A stretch of DNA of 64,000 bases from Caprimulgus europaeus. Its lineage: Eukaryota; Chordata; Aves; Caprimulgiformes; Caprimulgidae. Below the pieces are notes generated by a model. It was given only the letters and a program-made list of their open reading frames with translations. It had not been told where the DNA came from and searched no databases. Made by a program: the position numbers and the translations under genes. The stretch covers positions 29,760,795 through 29,824,794 of the forward strand of contig OU015524.1 of NCBI GenBank assembly GCA_907165065.1, given 5' to 3'. Below are positions 1 through 13,676 of this stretch, piece after piece; within the stretch, counting starts at the first letter, position 1, and each line of letters starts with the position of its first letter.

Positions 1-3000
1 AAAACATTACAAAAATATAGTGTATTTAAATTATTTGTAAACTTACGAAATATTATAAAAAGTTGTAGTGCAAGAAATTAATAAAAATTGCTTGGAAGAG
101 TTTTCTTAGGCATTCTCTAGTGGCAGATTTGTAAATAATCATTACATTACTATTACTGACTTACAAAGTTTATAAGTTATGTACAAAGTTAGAGCTTTTA
201 ACTACTGCACATATGAATATATTCATTACAAATGTGTAATCTGATCAGTGATTAAACGATTAAGGTATCATTCATTTTAAAGACTGACCTTTGTTTTCCT
301 TGCAAAATCTTCTTTTTTTTTTTTTTAATAAAGGATCTAAAGCTTAACCAAAACAAGGCAAGCTTGTGAAATAATAAAAATTAAGAAATAAAGTATTTGA
401 AAAGATTTAAGATTTAATAGATTAGAAAATCCTAAAGACCAGCATTTAGAAATCAGATACCTTTATGAATTCTAATTATAAAAGCATTTAGTCCAAAAAG
501 CAACTGTACTGCATCAAGTTTGGTTTTGCTGAAGTTTGTAAGGTAGAGGGAAGAGTTCTCTAACTGTACAAACATTTACAACTGCAAGCTGGTATATCAT
601 CAAGCAAGGAGGGAATTAAAACCACCTCTGATGTTGCAGGACTTATGTCTGCCTCCCACCATTTGCAGAAGTATACCCTTACTTTGCAACATGAAGAGCA
701 ATAGAAAATCAAGGCCCGCTCCCCTGAAATCTCTGGTCATGTCCCACTATGTTAATTAAGGACAGAAGTTGAACAGAAGTTTTATCTGTGCTTTGCAGGA
801 CTAGGAGTTAAGAGATGAGATACCAGATGGATCAAACAAATTATAAAATAGGCTTATTCAATGTGTGTCTGATTTAGCAAATTATTATTCATACTACAAG
901 AATACAGAACTTTTAAATATGAAAAAATCTTTATTATTGGATATTCCTTTCTGTACAGAATTTGTATACTAAGAACACTAAAAGACAGTTGTTCTAAATA
1001 ACCTAGATTAAGGCATCAAGCTTTGGAGTTTTCCTCACGCAAGGCAGAAGTTGATCTGATTGGAAATTAGACAACTGAGACACCTTAGATCAGTTATGGC
1101 CAAGCTTCACCCTCTGGAACACACACTGGCTAGCAAAAAAGCTCAAGTGCAAGTCTTGTAGTGAGGTCTACAGTACACACCTGGCTAGGCTGACACAAGG
1201 AGCAGAGGTAATCCAAATCATGGCAGGATTAAGATGACAGCTATGTCTGGCAAGTCATCATCACTAACTCTGGGCCAAGCAAATTCTACCCTCTCATGGG
1301 AAAGAAGGATAAATGGAGAGATAATGCCATTCCCAGCCTGCAAACTCATCTCTGAGCAAGATATAAATGAGGATGCAGGCCTCAGCCACACAAAGATTTG
1401 GTGTGTACCACCTGAAGTTCAAAGGTAATTCTTGCACAAAAAGGCAATCCTGCAAATACACACTTCTAAGTTTACTCAACAGAAGCAAAGACCTATCAAA
1501 GTTTACCGATAAGCCACTTCAATATTGAGCATATGCTCATCCTAATTAAAAAAATAATCTAGTAGGAGATTCAAACTTTTCAGCAACTATGGTAGATAAT
1601 TCAGTAGACTTAGAATAATAATTAGCTTTTCATATGATTCTAAAAACTAAGAAAAGTTCAAGGAATACAAAATATGAAGCTCCATTAGAGGCAAAGTTTC
1701 TGAAAACCACTATTTTTTACTCTTTAAAAACACAAGCAATCAAGAATGTGAAAAGGAAAATGCAGCCTAAAAAGTAAGAGCATCAGTGATTGTGTGCTTC
1801 CTGGAATGCTCTTCCATCACAAAGCCAGAATAATTTCCTCTTAAAATTGTTCGTTTAGGTTATTTAAAATAAAACAAACAAACAAAAAAACCCTAGTCAG
1901 CCCACATTCTAAGATTTTTTTTTTTTTTTTAAGCATTGGATGTGCAGGTTATATAAGGGTGTTTTAATTGCAATATTCAGACTGCTCTGTCTTCAGGTAC
2001 ATTTAGTGCCAGGCAGAAGACACTTACTTTCTGATTCACACAGGCGAGGATCAGATCTGCTTTCAGCAGATCGGGGCTAGCTGCAATTCTGAAAGGGGGC
2101 TATAGCATCATGTCACAACAGAAAGAAATCAGAGTTTAGAGATGATCTGGAAGCTTATCAAATCTCAGCTTGCTAGTTTTCTGCCATAGCAAACCTCCCA
2201 AGTTTATATGCCACACTTGGAACACACACAGTTCAGATAGAGGTTTAAAAGCTACATTCAACAATATAATTTTCCGTTTTAAAATAGACATAAATATAGA
2301 GAGATTTTAGCTGAACCATGAATTTAGTGTTTTAATATTCCTTTCCAAACATTTACAAATATGAATAATTCTACATGCACATAAGATTCATTTGAGGTGA
2401 TCTGCTTAACAGGCTTCTGTCTTCATTTGAGTCCTATTTCACTTCTGTTAGCCATTTGAAAACAGAAAGATAGAGATATTTCTGAGTGTTTTACAGTATA
2501 AATATAATTAGGACTAGACATCGTTAGAATATGCTACTAGACTAAAGTAACATATATATGACTTTGCCCATCATGAAAGACATAAGATCTAGTTATATGA
2601 AGTTCTATGATTTGTGCCTCACTGTCATTACCAATGAAAAATGCTGAATTGACTCTTAATTCAGTCTTCTTTAGGACATGAAATCATTTCAGTCAAGGGT
2701 TTGTAAAGAGTTGAAGATTTTGAGGAAGAAAAGTAAAATGCAAAGTCATTCAATTAATTTTTTTTTTTTTTTAAGTTACCAGTAACTGAATACAAAGTTT
2801 TAAACAGGCTTAGTTAGATTGTTTCTTTGGGGTATTAGGCAACCTGAAAATACCTAACCAAGAATACACAGAGTATTTTTCCAGTTACTCCTCCTGCAAC
2901 TAAAAGCAAACTAGTCACTGAACCTCAATCTCCAGATACCACTTTTTGATTCCCTAGATCCTGCTCCTGAGAGTCTAGAAAATCTGCACATTAGAGTAGG

Positions 3001-5850
3001 ACATTCTCAAATACTTTTAAGTCCCATCATAAAACATCCAAAGTACTCTTAAATTCTTCTAAAGTTTCAGTAGCAGAAAATACAGATCTGATAATACAGA
3101 GACAAAACAGTGACTTGGTTTTGGTGTACTTACTTGGACTATTTTGACCTGTAGGTGACAGAACTTCTGGGAGCTATTTTCTTACAGTAACAGTTCTGGT
3201 TTTGCTAGGATATTGTGAAATTAGAATAGTAATAACCTCCCCTGCCACAGCCACACATGCACAAACACTGCAGAACCTTTAAACTTCACACTACCGAGAT
3301 ATAGGTACCTGAAAACAGTCCCAGTTTTACAGATGACAAATCAAAACCACAAGAACTTAGTAATTCCTCTTAAACCAAAGTAGAAGTAAATAAAAAAGAC
3401 TACAATTGTTGATTTCTGGTCTGCAACCTGAGCATCATTGCCCAGAAGCTCACATTTTGCATCTCCAGTATTTTATGATGTTCATGCACTGATTGCTGTG
3501 TTCTCTGATTGCATGGTCCAGGGTCAGCTGATGAATGTCTTCATATATTTGTTTTGAGTTGCCCCATGCATCAATGGGAAACAATTAAAACATAGCTCTA
3601 AACACCTTTCACTTTAGAAGCTAATAAACACTTTTCATTAAGCAATTGCCTTAGTTATCACAGCTGGAGTACAAAAAAGTGCTGTAACTGAATCCATTAT
3701 ATCCTGTTCCAGAGGAAGTGCTCATATGCCCAGTTCAGTGGTAAAAATTAAGCTGCCCTCTTTCATAAGTTATTTTCAAGTAGGAATCAAGATTTGGATG
3801 CAACTAGGCTATCTGCTCAGACAATCAGATTTAGTTCTGGACAAAATAACTATTTAATACCACAGATGTAGACAAATCCTAGCAGTGGGAAAAAAGGTCT
3901 CTAAAAGCTGATCCCACCTTCTCCTGCTGCCAGTTAACTGCTAGCAACATCAACTAGACCACCTTACATGTACAGTCAAATAGGATGAATGGTTCCAAAC
4001 AGTTTCAGCTAAGTATATTCCTAAAATACTAACTTTGTAAAAAGTGGAAAAATTAAAAATGGCCTCTACTTTGGTGGGTTTTGTTGTTGTTTTTTTCTTT
4101 TAAGTTAGATGGAATTTATGAGGAGCAGATTTTTATTATTGTATGTATGCTTCTAAAAGAGAACTGGAAGCTAACATTGAAAGGATTCAAGTTATATGCA
4201 TACTGATGACCTCTAGGTATAGGGTATGGAAACCTGGTGCAAAGGATACTGAAATATGGATAGCTGGAAAATGAGGAGAGAGCATCGCACACAGACTCTA
4301 CATTAAGTCACATCACATGAAAGAATTATCTCTTCTTGAAAATATTTCTCAAAGGAAAACAAAACGCTCCTAGCCACATCAGTCATTTTGAAATTTATAG
4401 TTCAAACAAACAAGAAGCTACAACTGATGATGGCTTATGCACAGACATCTTTAAGGACCTTCAGTCTTCATCATTCCATTCTAATGCATCAGAAAATAAA
4501 TGGATACCTCATGACTCAGATTTTTCAGGAGAGTTTAATCTCTTTCTCTTTCTCTTCCTATCTGCACATGTTGCAACTCACTGAACTAAAAGATGCATTT
4601 TCTCAATCTAAAATTCTGTCTGAAACTCTTAGGCACTGAAAGAGTTCTGGAGAGCCGCGGCACTAGAACATTTCAATAGCTACTAACCCAGAAGAAGTAT
4701 AAATTCTGCAAACAGACGGCTAGGCAAAAATTACAGTATTACAAAACCACCTGAAATTTTAGCATCAATATTCCTTTGTCACACACAAGAGTGTTCTAAT
4801 AGTTCCAGTTCCATCTTGCTATCTCTTTGGATATCGGGAACGTATATCCATACTGGCATTTTCAGAAGACTACTGCACTTGCCCAGAATTCACTCTCATT
4901 TCCAACTGATTCAAAGGTCTCCTAAATAATTCATATCTTCAAATAATTTATATATTAATCTATTTTTCTATTTGTTTTAGTTATGTACATTAGTTATAAC
5001 ATTTAGTTATGTATGCATTTTATGACTGGAAGTGAAAAAGGAAAAAAACCCACCCACAGAAAAAAGCCATTGTGAAAGGTCTCTCTGAAATTCAGGATGC
5101 AGACACTCAATGAGATTAAAGCCTTAGCACACTTCTTCCCAAAGCCCTAAAAAAATAAACCCCACAACACATTAAGATATGCCATTTACTCGAGACACTG
5201 GCTTTTCAGAAAAGACTATGGAAGAAGCATAGTGGCTTACTAAGTAGAGCTGGGAAATTATACGGTACCTAGTAACTGCAACATAGGATCAGATCTCAGG
5301 ATGTGATAAAACAGAAAGACAATCTAATGATGTGTACAGGGAGGGAAGGAATGTCATGAAAATAAAAAGCTTGGACATAGTATTTTGCACACACTTCAGG
5401 CCAAATCTGTACAATTTCCCTTCTTACCCATACTTACAAGTGTTTTCAGCAAAATACCTCAGTTCTTTAACAGTGCTACTCAGAGTAAAGTACTTCTAAG
5501 AATGGCCCTCCGGTAAGTAAGGAAAAGCTATTGCAAAAAACAGATTTACCCGAGATATCTAGCCCTAACATATTCATTCATCCCATCATATCATATATAC
5601 ATAACATTCACCAACATGGCTTTACTACACCACCATAGAGAGAAGTAGTTGCAGCAACAGAAGACAGCAGGCAACCCTGCCAACTCATACTTTCTGAGAA
5701 GACAAGACTGTGAGGGCATGTTCAGGAACACTGCTTTAGAACAGCACTAATAGCAGTGTTTTCACTATAATTTAAGAATAAATGGGACCTGTCTCTGATA
5801 TAAACCTCTTCCACTGAAGAGACAGAAACTTAGGAGGATACAATGGAAAT

Positions 5851-5902
5851 AATATTTTTTTAACTTCCCCCCATAGTAATGGGGGGAAGTTAAGAAAATA
5901 TT
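5851..5902. repeat. 52-bp near-perfect inverted repeat (hairpin)
   Basis: Left arm 5851-5874 and right arm 5879-5902 are 24 bp each, complementary except at one position, with a 4-nt loop AGTA. The inner 15 bp (TTAACTTCCCCCCAT and its complement) pair perfectly, including a C6:G6 block. The hairpin would form in DNA or in the SRBD1 pre-mRNA. The loop is shorter than in a usual microRNA precursor and there is no terminator-type context. Template-switch mutagenesis or a tiny MITE remnant are possible origins. Confidence 0.95.
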
Positions 5903-6508
5903 AGTTAGTTGCAACTATTAATTAGTTGCATGCATCAGCCAAATCAAAATAAAATGAAGGACGACTACACAGCAGGAATAAAGGGTGAAAACATCTGAAC
6001 AGATGGAAAGGGTTTAAATGCTTACAAAGAATGTCCAGATTATAAACCCACTTACTCTGATGTTTTGTAATGTTTAAGTTTACGCTAATATTGAGAGCAA
6101 ACAGGTACGAGAATCTTTGATTCACAGTAGCATCTCCATGCAAGTTGAGGAAGCCAAATTGAAATATAGTACGATAACTTAAAATAGTGAATTAGAGAGA
6201 AAAAATATGTTATAAGGATGCTTAATTCTTCTGCCCAGATAAATATAGCAGAAGTAGTCCAGGGTCACCAAAGAATTTTCATTTTGTTCTGTAATAATAA
6301 CATACAGTACTTACACCACTGCAAATAAGTATTACACTTGCTCTTGTAAAACAAGTGAGTTTGAAGACCTTAAATGTATGCCTATCTCATTGAAATTAAT
6401 ATTTTTCTTTAAAGTTTTATCTTGCAATTCAAGATTTCTGTGACAAGAAGTCATTCTAATGTTTCAGTCTTTAATTTATTGATAAACATTCTGTCTTAAC
6501 AGATCCTC

Positions 6509-6536
6509 TTTTTTTTTTTTTTTTTTAAAAAAAAAA
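6509..6536. repeat. T18-A10 homopolymer junction
   Basis: Eighteen T followed by ten A, forming a self-complementary block of the same type as at 60914-60950. Confidence 0.97.
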
Positions 6537-7083
6537 GGACACCATATGAAGTGACCATACATATTATTGGAAACTTACCACAGAACGCTAAAAAAGGAAT
6601 ACCAGAAAAAGTTACCACTAAATATGAAATAAATAAAAGTAGTATCACTCTTAAATGTTTAATTCTATTGCTGGGAGAGTCATAAGAAAAATTCAACCTG
6701 TTTTACTCTGCATGGGAACAATATGAAGCAGCAGCACATTAGTTTGTCTCTTGCGTTCTCTGTATTCTCCTACTCCTACATTTTTAAACAAAGCATGTTC
6801 ATTTGCAACCAATAACACATGAAAGAATGTTTTCCTATAGAAAGTGACACAGATGACAGCATTTCAAAATGGTAATCACCTTCCAGTGCATCCAACAGGA
6901 CAATAGCCATCTACCTCTACCCCTTGGACTTCCAAGTGCAGTTCAAGGTCCCCATGCTGCCCTCCACATTTTGCACAGTTTGGGTCAAACTTCACAACAG
7001 CTCAACTTTCCTTTGAAACACTGCCATGTTTGGTCTGTTTAAGAATGAAATCTGCTTGCCCTTAGGGCCCAACAGAGTTAAAG

Positions 7084-7153
7084 GGCAAAATCCTGGCTCC
7101 ATTTAAAGTCAGTGGGCAGTTTGCCATTTAATTCAATTGGTCTAGTATTTCAC
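7084..7153. mobile_element. Degenerate palindromic repeat, likely ancient MITE
   Basis: A 70-bp stretch starting GGCAAAATCCTGGCTCCATT and ending GGTCTAGTATTTCAC, forming a worn palindrome: the reverse complement of the right arm (GTGAAATACTAGACCAATT) aligns with the left arm (GCAAAATCCTGGCTCCATTT) with several mismatches. The pattern AAATCCTGGCTCCATT-AAGTCA-TGGGC resembles an old palindromic MITE common in reptile and bird genomes. The assignment is an inference from memory of that pattern. The divergence suggests it is older than the element at 26307. Confidence 0.42.
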
Positions 7154-7800
7154 AGTGACCTTAAGGGTATACCAAAAAGTTTGTACCCAGGTATCCTGTC
7201 TTTGCTTGGAGGTACAGTGGTAGTCTGTATTAGTTTTTCACAGTAACGTCTGGGTGGCAACTAGGATGCTTTCGCTTTTACTTTGAAAGCTCATATGAAA
7301 CTAAAAAGCATTGATTGAAAATTACAGGACACTGGTTCATCAACATAAAATTTATCTTCTGGTTGGTACTGAAAAATTCATTTTAAAATTTAGAAACTAC
7401 AGAACAGGCATCAGAGAAAACATTCACTTTCACTTAGCCTAGATCATTTTAAAGAAAAGGATCAAGCCAATCAGATTTTATTTTACAGCAAGAACACAAC
7501 AGGTTTTTAATATTAACCAAAAGTGGCTGTACCAGTGCCATACCACAAATTACTCAGGAGACATTTGCAGAGACAGCATAAGCAGAACATATTTTACATT
7601 ACCATCTCAGCATCCTAAACCAACTACAGTGGCATGGGATTGGATGAGTACATCAATTTGTGTTTCACCATCGGTAGGTGCAAATCTACAGAGAAGGTTT
7701 CATAAAAGTTATTAGCTAGTTAAGAGAATATCTGATCAGAAATTCTAACTATGGTATGCAGAAAATAAATTGATTTTTTTAATCAATCAGCAGCTTAACG

Positions 7801-7822
7801 TGATTACAATCACTTGTAATCA
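7801..7822. repeat. Short perfect hairpin, 9-bp arms
   Basis: TGATTACAA (7801-7809) and TTGTAATCA (7814-7822) are exact inverted repeats around the loop TCAC. A second, weaker inverted repeat, ATTGATT/AATCAAT, lies immediately before it at 7769-7787. No function is known to me. Confidence 0.85.
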
Positions 7823-8733
7823 ATGACACTATTATTTACCTCCTTATAAAACGAGATTCAAATACTCTGTCATACTAATTTACTCTCATTGGATTGCACA
7901 GTTAACCTGTGGAAAACCTCAAATATTTGCCATGTTTTATTTCTCATACTCAAGTAAAACAACAGTAGATGTCAGTGATGGATGCTTGGATCTCTACTTT
8001 TTTTTCAGTCCCTTTATGTAAAAGTAATCTTTTTCAAAGTTAAAAATACTTATTTTCCTCTCAGCTAATGTATTTTTATATCCTTATTTAGAAGCTTGGC
8101 AAGAAACACAGAGGATAACTGATTTTGCATAATGTCTCTCTTTCCCATTTTCAACATTCCAGCATTAATATTAAAGACCAACTTCATAAAGGTGAGGGCA
8201 GAATAATTACGTTATGCACTGCTTTCTCAGGTTTTGACTAGATATTAAATCAGTAATAATTGCTCAGAAAATATATTAATACCATAAGCTTGCCCTCATG
8301 CCCAAAACTTCAAAAATAAATAGTAATTAAGGTAGCAGATAGTAATTTTTATCTTAAGACAGACACTACAGTTCTTGTACAGTTATTAAAAAACATTTTC
8401 CACTTAAATGAATATATATTCCATCATTCAAACTATGGAACTGTAACTTAGCACAACCTGCTAGCCCAGGAGAGTGAAAAAGAAGGAGAATGCTAATTAA
8501 CCAAATTGCTGACAGAAAAGATATCGGGATGAGTACCTATCAGGTCAGGTTCAAAAACACATCAGAAGCACCAGTGTTAAAAAAAAAAAAATGAAAAAAA
8601 CCAAAAAACTGGCACTCCCTGTGCTGAGTAGCACTATTAAATTCAGATGCATGGTTGTGTTTAGGTTGGACAGGCCCCAACAGTAGAACAAAGTCAGTCT
8701 GTCTTAGTACCATAACCAAATTCTACAAGTTAA

Positions 8734-8753
8734 CAGCTTTTCATGAAAAGCTG
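8734..8753. repeat. Perfect 20-bp palindrome
   Basis: CAGCTTTTCATGAAAAGCTG equals its own reverse complement over all 20 bp, with no loop. It could bind a dimeric factor or be chance; nothing else nearby decides. Confidence 0.9.
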
Positions 8754-9835
8754 CCATTTCAAAATGTCAATCAAACCTGAATATAAGTGGGAACTCCTGC
8801 AGAAATAACCAGCTGCAGGTTTGAAAAACATTTTTCACTGAAAGTGGAAACACAAAAGATGTTTGAATGAGATCTCTTTTCATTCCTGTAACAGTAGACG
8901 GTCATTTTCACAACATCAAGGACAAAAACACAAGACAAAATTGCAAATAACTTCTTGAAAGAACCATTTGCAGGGGTGATGAATGATTCAAGTTACAAAT
9001 GACAGAATTATTGGCAAATGGAAACTCATTAATATGAAAAAGCTTCTCTTAAGATTGCAGTTTGTCTCCACTTTTTCTTATTGAATCTGAATGATTAGGT
9101 TGTACATATTAATTTCAATCCATGTTTAATATTCACTTTCACAACTTGAAGCAGCAGCTTGCACCAAGATCATCTGACTTGCAGTAAGAGTAGTATGTCT
9201 TTATGGAGTTTCAGGTGTTTATTAAACAAAAGAAACAGTCTCAGTTAATCAAAACAGATTCTAACAGAACAAAGTTAAAATTTATAAACCACCCACTGAA
9301 GTCAAGTTTTCTAATTCAGCTCTATCCCTCCAAATGTAAGTCACATTTACCCAATAAACCAAGAGGAAAATATTATTTGTACAAGTGTAAACTATAAAGT
9401 AAAAGCAGCTTACCAATATCACTTTGGCTACATTCTCCTTTCTAAAGAATATAGCAGAAATAAAGCTATTTTTTGTGTTCTCTGAAAAATGCATACTGTC
9501 TCTGAAAATGAGTTTGCCATCCAAATACCAGGTTCATAAATTTCTTATTCAACAACCAGACTGATGTAGCAGTGGTTTATTTCACAAATCTCATTCAATG
9601 TTATGAAATTAATTTAGCCAATAGGGAGGCTTACTGAAATGTTATGCTGGTATTTAAAAGGTAACACCTATACTGTAGCATCAACATTCATTATGCAGTT
9701 TTCTTATAAACAAGTAATAAAAAAAGAATAAATTGCACAGTAGATGTACATCCCATCATGTCTATAAGTTTAGAGTATTAACACAGACATACTGCCTTAT
9801 ACATATTTAGCTCTTTCCCAGCATGACTATCACTA

Positions 9836-10297
9836 TGCAAAGAGTCCAGTGCAGAGCCACAAAGATGATTAAGGGCTTGGAACACCTTCCTTATGAGGAA
9901 AGGCTGAGGGAGCTGGGTCTCTTTAGTTTGGAGAAGAGGAGACTGAGGGGTGACCTCATTAGTGTTTATAAATATGTAAAAGGTGAATGTCAGGAGGATG
10001 GAGCCAGGCTCTTCTCAGTGATATCCAATGGTAGGACAAGGGGCAATGGATGCAAGCTAGAACACAGAAGGTTCCATGTAAACATAAGGAAAAACTTTTT
10101 CACTGTGAGAGTGACAGAGCACTGGAACAGGCTGCCCAGAGAGGTTGTGGAGTCTCCTTCTCTGGAGACATTCAAGACCCGCCTGGACATGTTCCTGTGT
10201 GACCTACTGTAGGTGTTCCTGCTCTCGCAGTGGGGTTGGACTAGATGATCTTTCAAGGTCCCTTCCAATCCCTAACGTTCTGTGTGTGATTCTGTGA
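9836..10297 (+). mobile_element. CR1 LINE, 5'-truncated copy with 3' end
   Basis: The 3' part of a CR1 non-LTR retrotransposon in sense orientation, opposite to the host gene. It begins abruptly in the coding region (reading [16 protein letters not shown]), continues through [20 protein letters not shown] and [16 protein letters not shown], and stops with TAG at 10210-10212. About 85 bases of 3'UTR follow and end near the CR1-type terminal motif ATTCTGTGA (10289-10297). The segment is the C-terminal tail of ORF2, beyond the reverse transcriptase core, so the copy cannot move by itself. The open frame of about 125 codons is uninterrupted, which suggests a fairly young insertion. Abrupt 5' truncation is the usual result of target-primed reverse transcription. 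No clear target-site duplication was seen. Confidence 0.95.
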
Positions 10298-11604
10298 CCA
10301 TGATCATCACAGAAATGGGATAATATTAATTCTTGAGTGGCACATCTTTCTCTTAAGTGTAGTGAAAACACATTTATGAGTTACATAAAATTCACAAATT
10401 AAAACAAGATGAAGCAGCACAGTTATATTAAATATAATTGAATATATTTAAGACTTAAAAGTATGAAGAGTTATCAAAGTTGGAAAATGACAGATTCTTC
10501 ATCAGTGTTTGCTGAAAACTAAGACACTAGAGAAGATAAAGCTCAAAACAACTTATTTCTATAGCCTCGCTGTACTGACATATGAGTTACATCATCCAAT
10601 TTCACACTGTAGCACTGTTTTCGCTAGCATATATTAGTTTCTGATACGGTATGAAGACTGAGATTTTGGGTATCAAGCTGCAGCATCCTCACTAAGTTAC
10701 CTGAGATGTTTTTCTTACAGTCAAACTTCACTTCAGCAGAATCACAGCATAAGTTTATGAATACTGCTCCCAATAAGAAGACAAAAATATAGTGAGATTT
10801 TTCATCACTAGTCCTTGTTCTCACCACTTTGTATTACCAGCATTTGTTTTTAAGTAAGCTGGAGTATACACATCTACTCTGAAGTTTTGGGGATGAATAA
10901 TTAGCTGTATGAAGAAATACTTGAAGTAAGATTAAGTTGACCATAAAATGTAGCTACCAAACTATTTAAAAACTGAGACAGAAAAAAAAGGAAAGAAACA
11001 AACTGTGCCAAACCTAATGCCTTTGCAAGCAAAGTGTTTTTTGAAATGTGCTTAAAAGCATAAGGTTTCTTATTTACTTCAAGAAACAGCTTACAAGTCA
11101 AAACGTGCTGGAGGTTTTTTCATTTTGTTTTGTTTCAAGCTGCCAATTGTTAGTCAAGATTACTACTCATTTTACAGGAGTGTTAAGAATGCAAATGGTT
11201 AACAGTAGTATAAACTATATACTTGGTTTAAGTTTGAATGTCTAAAACTATTACACACTGCATTCATCTGCATTCCCTGTTTATGGGAATGAAATATGTA
11301 GTTATTTGAAGTCCACAATATGTATACTGTGTTTGTAATAACTGCAGATTTTACAAGCACATTATTCTTTCCATTAGGATTAAAACCTCACCGAATAGCA
11401 ATTTGTGAAAGAATTCTAGCAGGGCCTTGAGCCCAGAACTCTGACCTCTGATGAGATGCTTGGCAGCAACAAACTCTAGGTCTAAGCAAAACATCTGGTT
11501 TGAGTTAGACTTCCTGAAAAAATAGCCTCTGTACTGGGGAAACTGGTATTCACTCAGCTTTGTCTATATACTTTGACTGACTTCACCACTGTTGCAGGAG
11601 AGAA

Positions 11605-11624
11605 GGGGCGGGGGAGGGGGGGGG
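11605..11624 (+). other. G-rich tract, predicted G-quadruplex motif
   Basis: GGGG-C-GGGGG-A-G9 provides at least four runs of three or more G with one-base spacers, which satisfies the usual G-quadruplex pattern. It is on the strand opposite the SRBD1 transcript. The motif is plain; whether the structure forms is unknown. Confidence 0.75.
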
Positions 11625-13650
11625 AAGAAAAAATAAAAAGCAACCTTTGCCAGAATGCACGTCAATCACTGTAGGCTTCTTGGTGGCCTCCAAAGAGCCA
11701 GGCACTTACATTAGGAGACACTGTACACATTTGTTCATGCTTCTTGGGCTTTTTCCTATTGTACTTCATAGCTCAGTGTTTTTTGCAGAATTAGTGCCAA
11801 CTCTGAATTATCTAATCCAAAACTATAGTCAAGTTCAAAATATAAATTCTGACTGAAGAAATAGTTTCTGCAGATTTTTTTTTAAACAATAATTATTTTA
11901 ACTCCATTTTTCTTGCAAATTTAGACAATCACTGTCATCATAAAATGAATGGGAATATTCCCAAAAGAAACACAAACTCCCACTGCCAAGAAATTTGTAG
12001 GAAAAGCAAAAGCTTTTGGTTGGCTCACAAAATATGTTATACACAACACCATTTTTACATACATGACATAGATAACAATACCACAGGAGGGTAACTGTAA
12101 TGAGAATGCTGGTGCACTGGGGCAGGTTGTCTTGAGCCTGTTGCTCACATGCGTAATCAGCACAAGCTCCTGCAAAGAAGAATAAGAAAACGATAGAGCT
12201 GCTGCTTGCTTCTCATTTTCCCGAGATGGAAGGTACACCATATCACACAGTAGGTGAAAATGAAGAAGAGAACAACTTTTGCAAGCTTGGCGAGAGTTGT
12301 GCTTTATTAAAACTGACAGCCCAGATAAGAAAGACATGAAGAGCTCAGGACGGTAGGTAGGATGCAGCTTCAGTAACAGACGTGACTGTCAATGAGAAGC
12401 ACGTGGCCAAATTCAGTTCATCAGACTGACATTTTCTTTGCAGGAGATTCTGTAATTTTAAATATCATAGTGAAGCCTTTTGAAAGTAATTAAGCCATAA
12501 TAATGAAACAGCTGGCAATACCTTCCGAGACCTGCTACATTAACAGATACACACAGTGGCACTATGTCTCATGTAGAACCAGGAAATTAAAAATAACTGA
12601 ATATGAAAGTAACAGATACAGAATTTAATGTAGATATCTGTCAACACATTCATCAATGTTGCATATGGATGCATGTATGTGCAAGATATGTGTGGTAGTA
12701 TTTATCTATACACAATTTTGCTATGTGCAGATTAATTTACCTTTGCTGCCACAACTAGTAGGATTTAATTCTAGTAGTAGAACGCTTTTCTGTGCACTCT
12801 TTACTTGAAAAAACATGCTGTGGCGAAAAAAGCATCTGAAAAAGTATTTTCTTCCATCTACTGCTCTATTTTACCCAAGCCTGCCATACCACTGCATATG
12901 GTCAATGCGCTCATAGTTTATTTTCTTCCTATGATTGCTAATGCAATAATATTTTTATGCCTGATCTAGGAGTAACTTTACACTGGAATTAAATGTCAAT
13001 TTCTACTTTCCACCCCCAAAATTCTAAATTAAACGCCACTGATACCGACCCCCTGCATTCAGGAAAATGCAGCCACCAACCCACAAAGGGACATTTATAA
13101 AATAAGCCTTGCTTGTTTGAACTGCAACACTGCCGTCACTGGAGTCTCACCCGGGAGACTTAAATAAATAAAAATAAACCAAAGTAATAAACACCATGTT
13201 TTATGGAACTGCATAGAATTTAAGGTCCTCCTGGCAAACTTGAAAGATTAGAGTTCAAAGCTGCCCCTCTCATTCCGGAAGACTTCTGGCCCACACTACT
13301 CAATGCCATCTCTGAAGGACAGTCAGTTCTGGGCGGCAGGGCTGCCCACACAAGTGTTCGCACTCTCCTTTGGCGCTGCAACAAGCTGCCTTTCTGTACG
13401 TGACAACATAGGAAACAAAACAATGTTCCAAATTAAGTCAACTTAGAAATTTTGGAGTGCAGCAGGAATAATGAATCACTGACTAGTGTCTCAAACAACA
13501 TAAGGCATGTTGAAAAAAAAAAACCCATCAAAAACCCCAAACTGCCTCTACCCCAAGGCTTTGTAATATACAGTTATGTTCTCCAAGGAGCTAAATTTTC
13601 AACTATTGATGGCATTCCAGTGGCCATGTTATTCATAAGTCTGATGTGAA

Positions 13651-13676
13651 TTTTATTTTATTTATTTATTTATTTT
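13651..13676. repeat. (TTTA)n short tandem repeat
   Basis: About six TTTA/TTTTA units in a row. A minor simple repeat. Confidence 0.9.

Noticed and set aside
3188-3235. TCTGGTTTTGCTAGGATA, similar to the start of the LTR-like fragment at 20942
   Set aside because: Only about 17 bases agree and the similarity does not continue convincingly, so it is not enough to call an LTR.
11921-12337. 138-codon open frame on the minus strand, the longest in the window
   Set aside because: The translation has no recognisable domain or family motif, lies within intron sequence and shows no flanking splice pattern that extends it; open frames of this length occur by chance in 64 kb.
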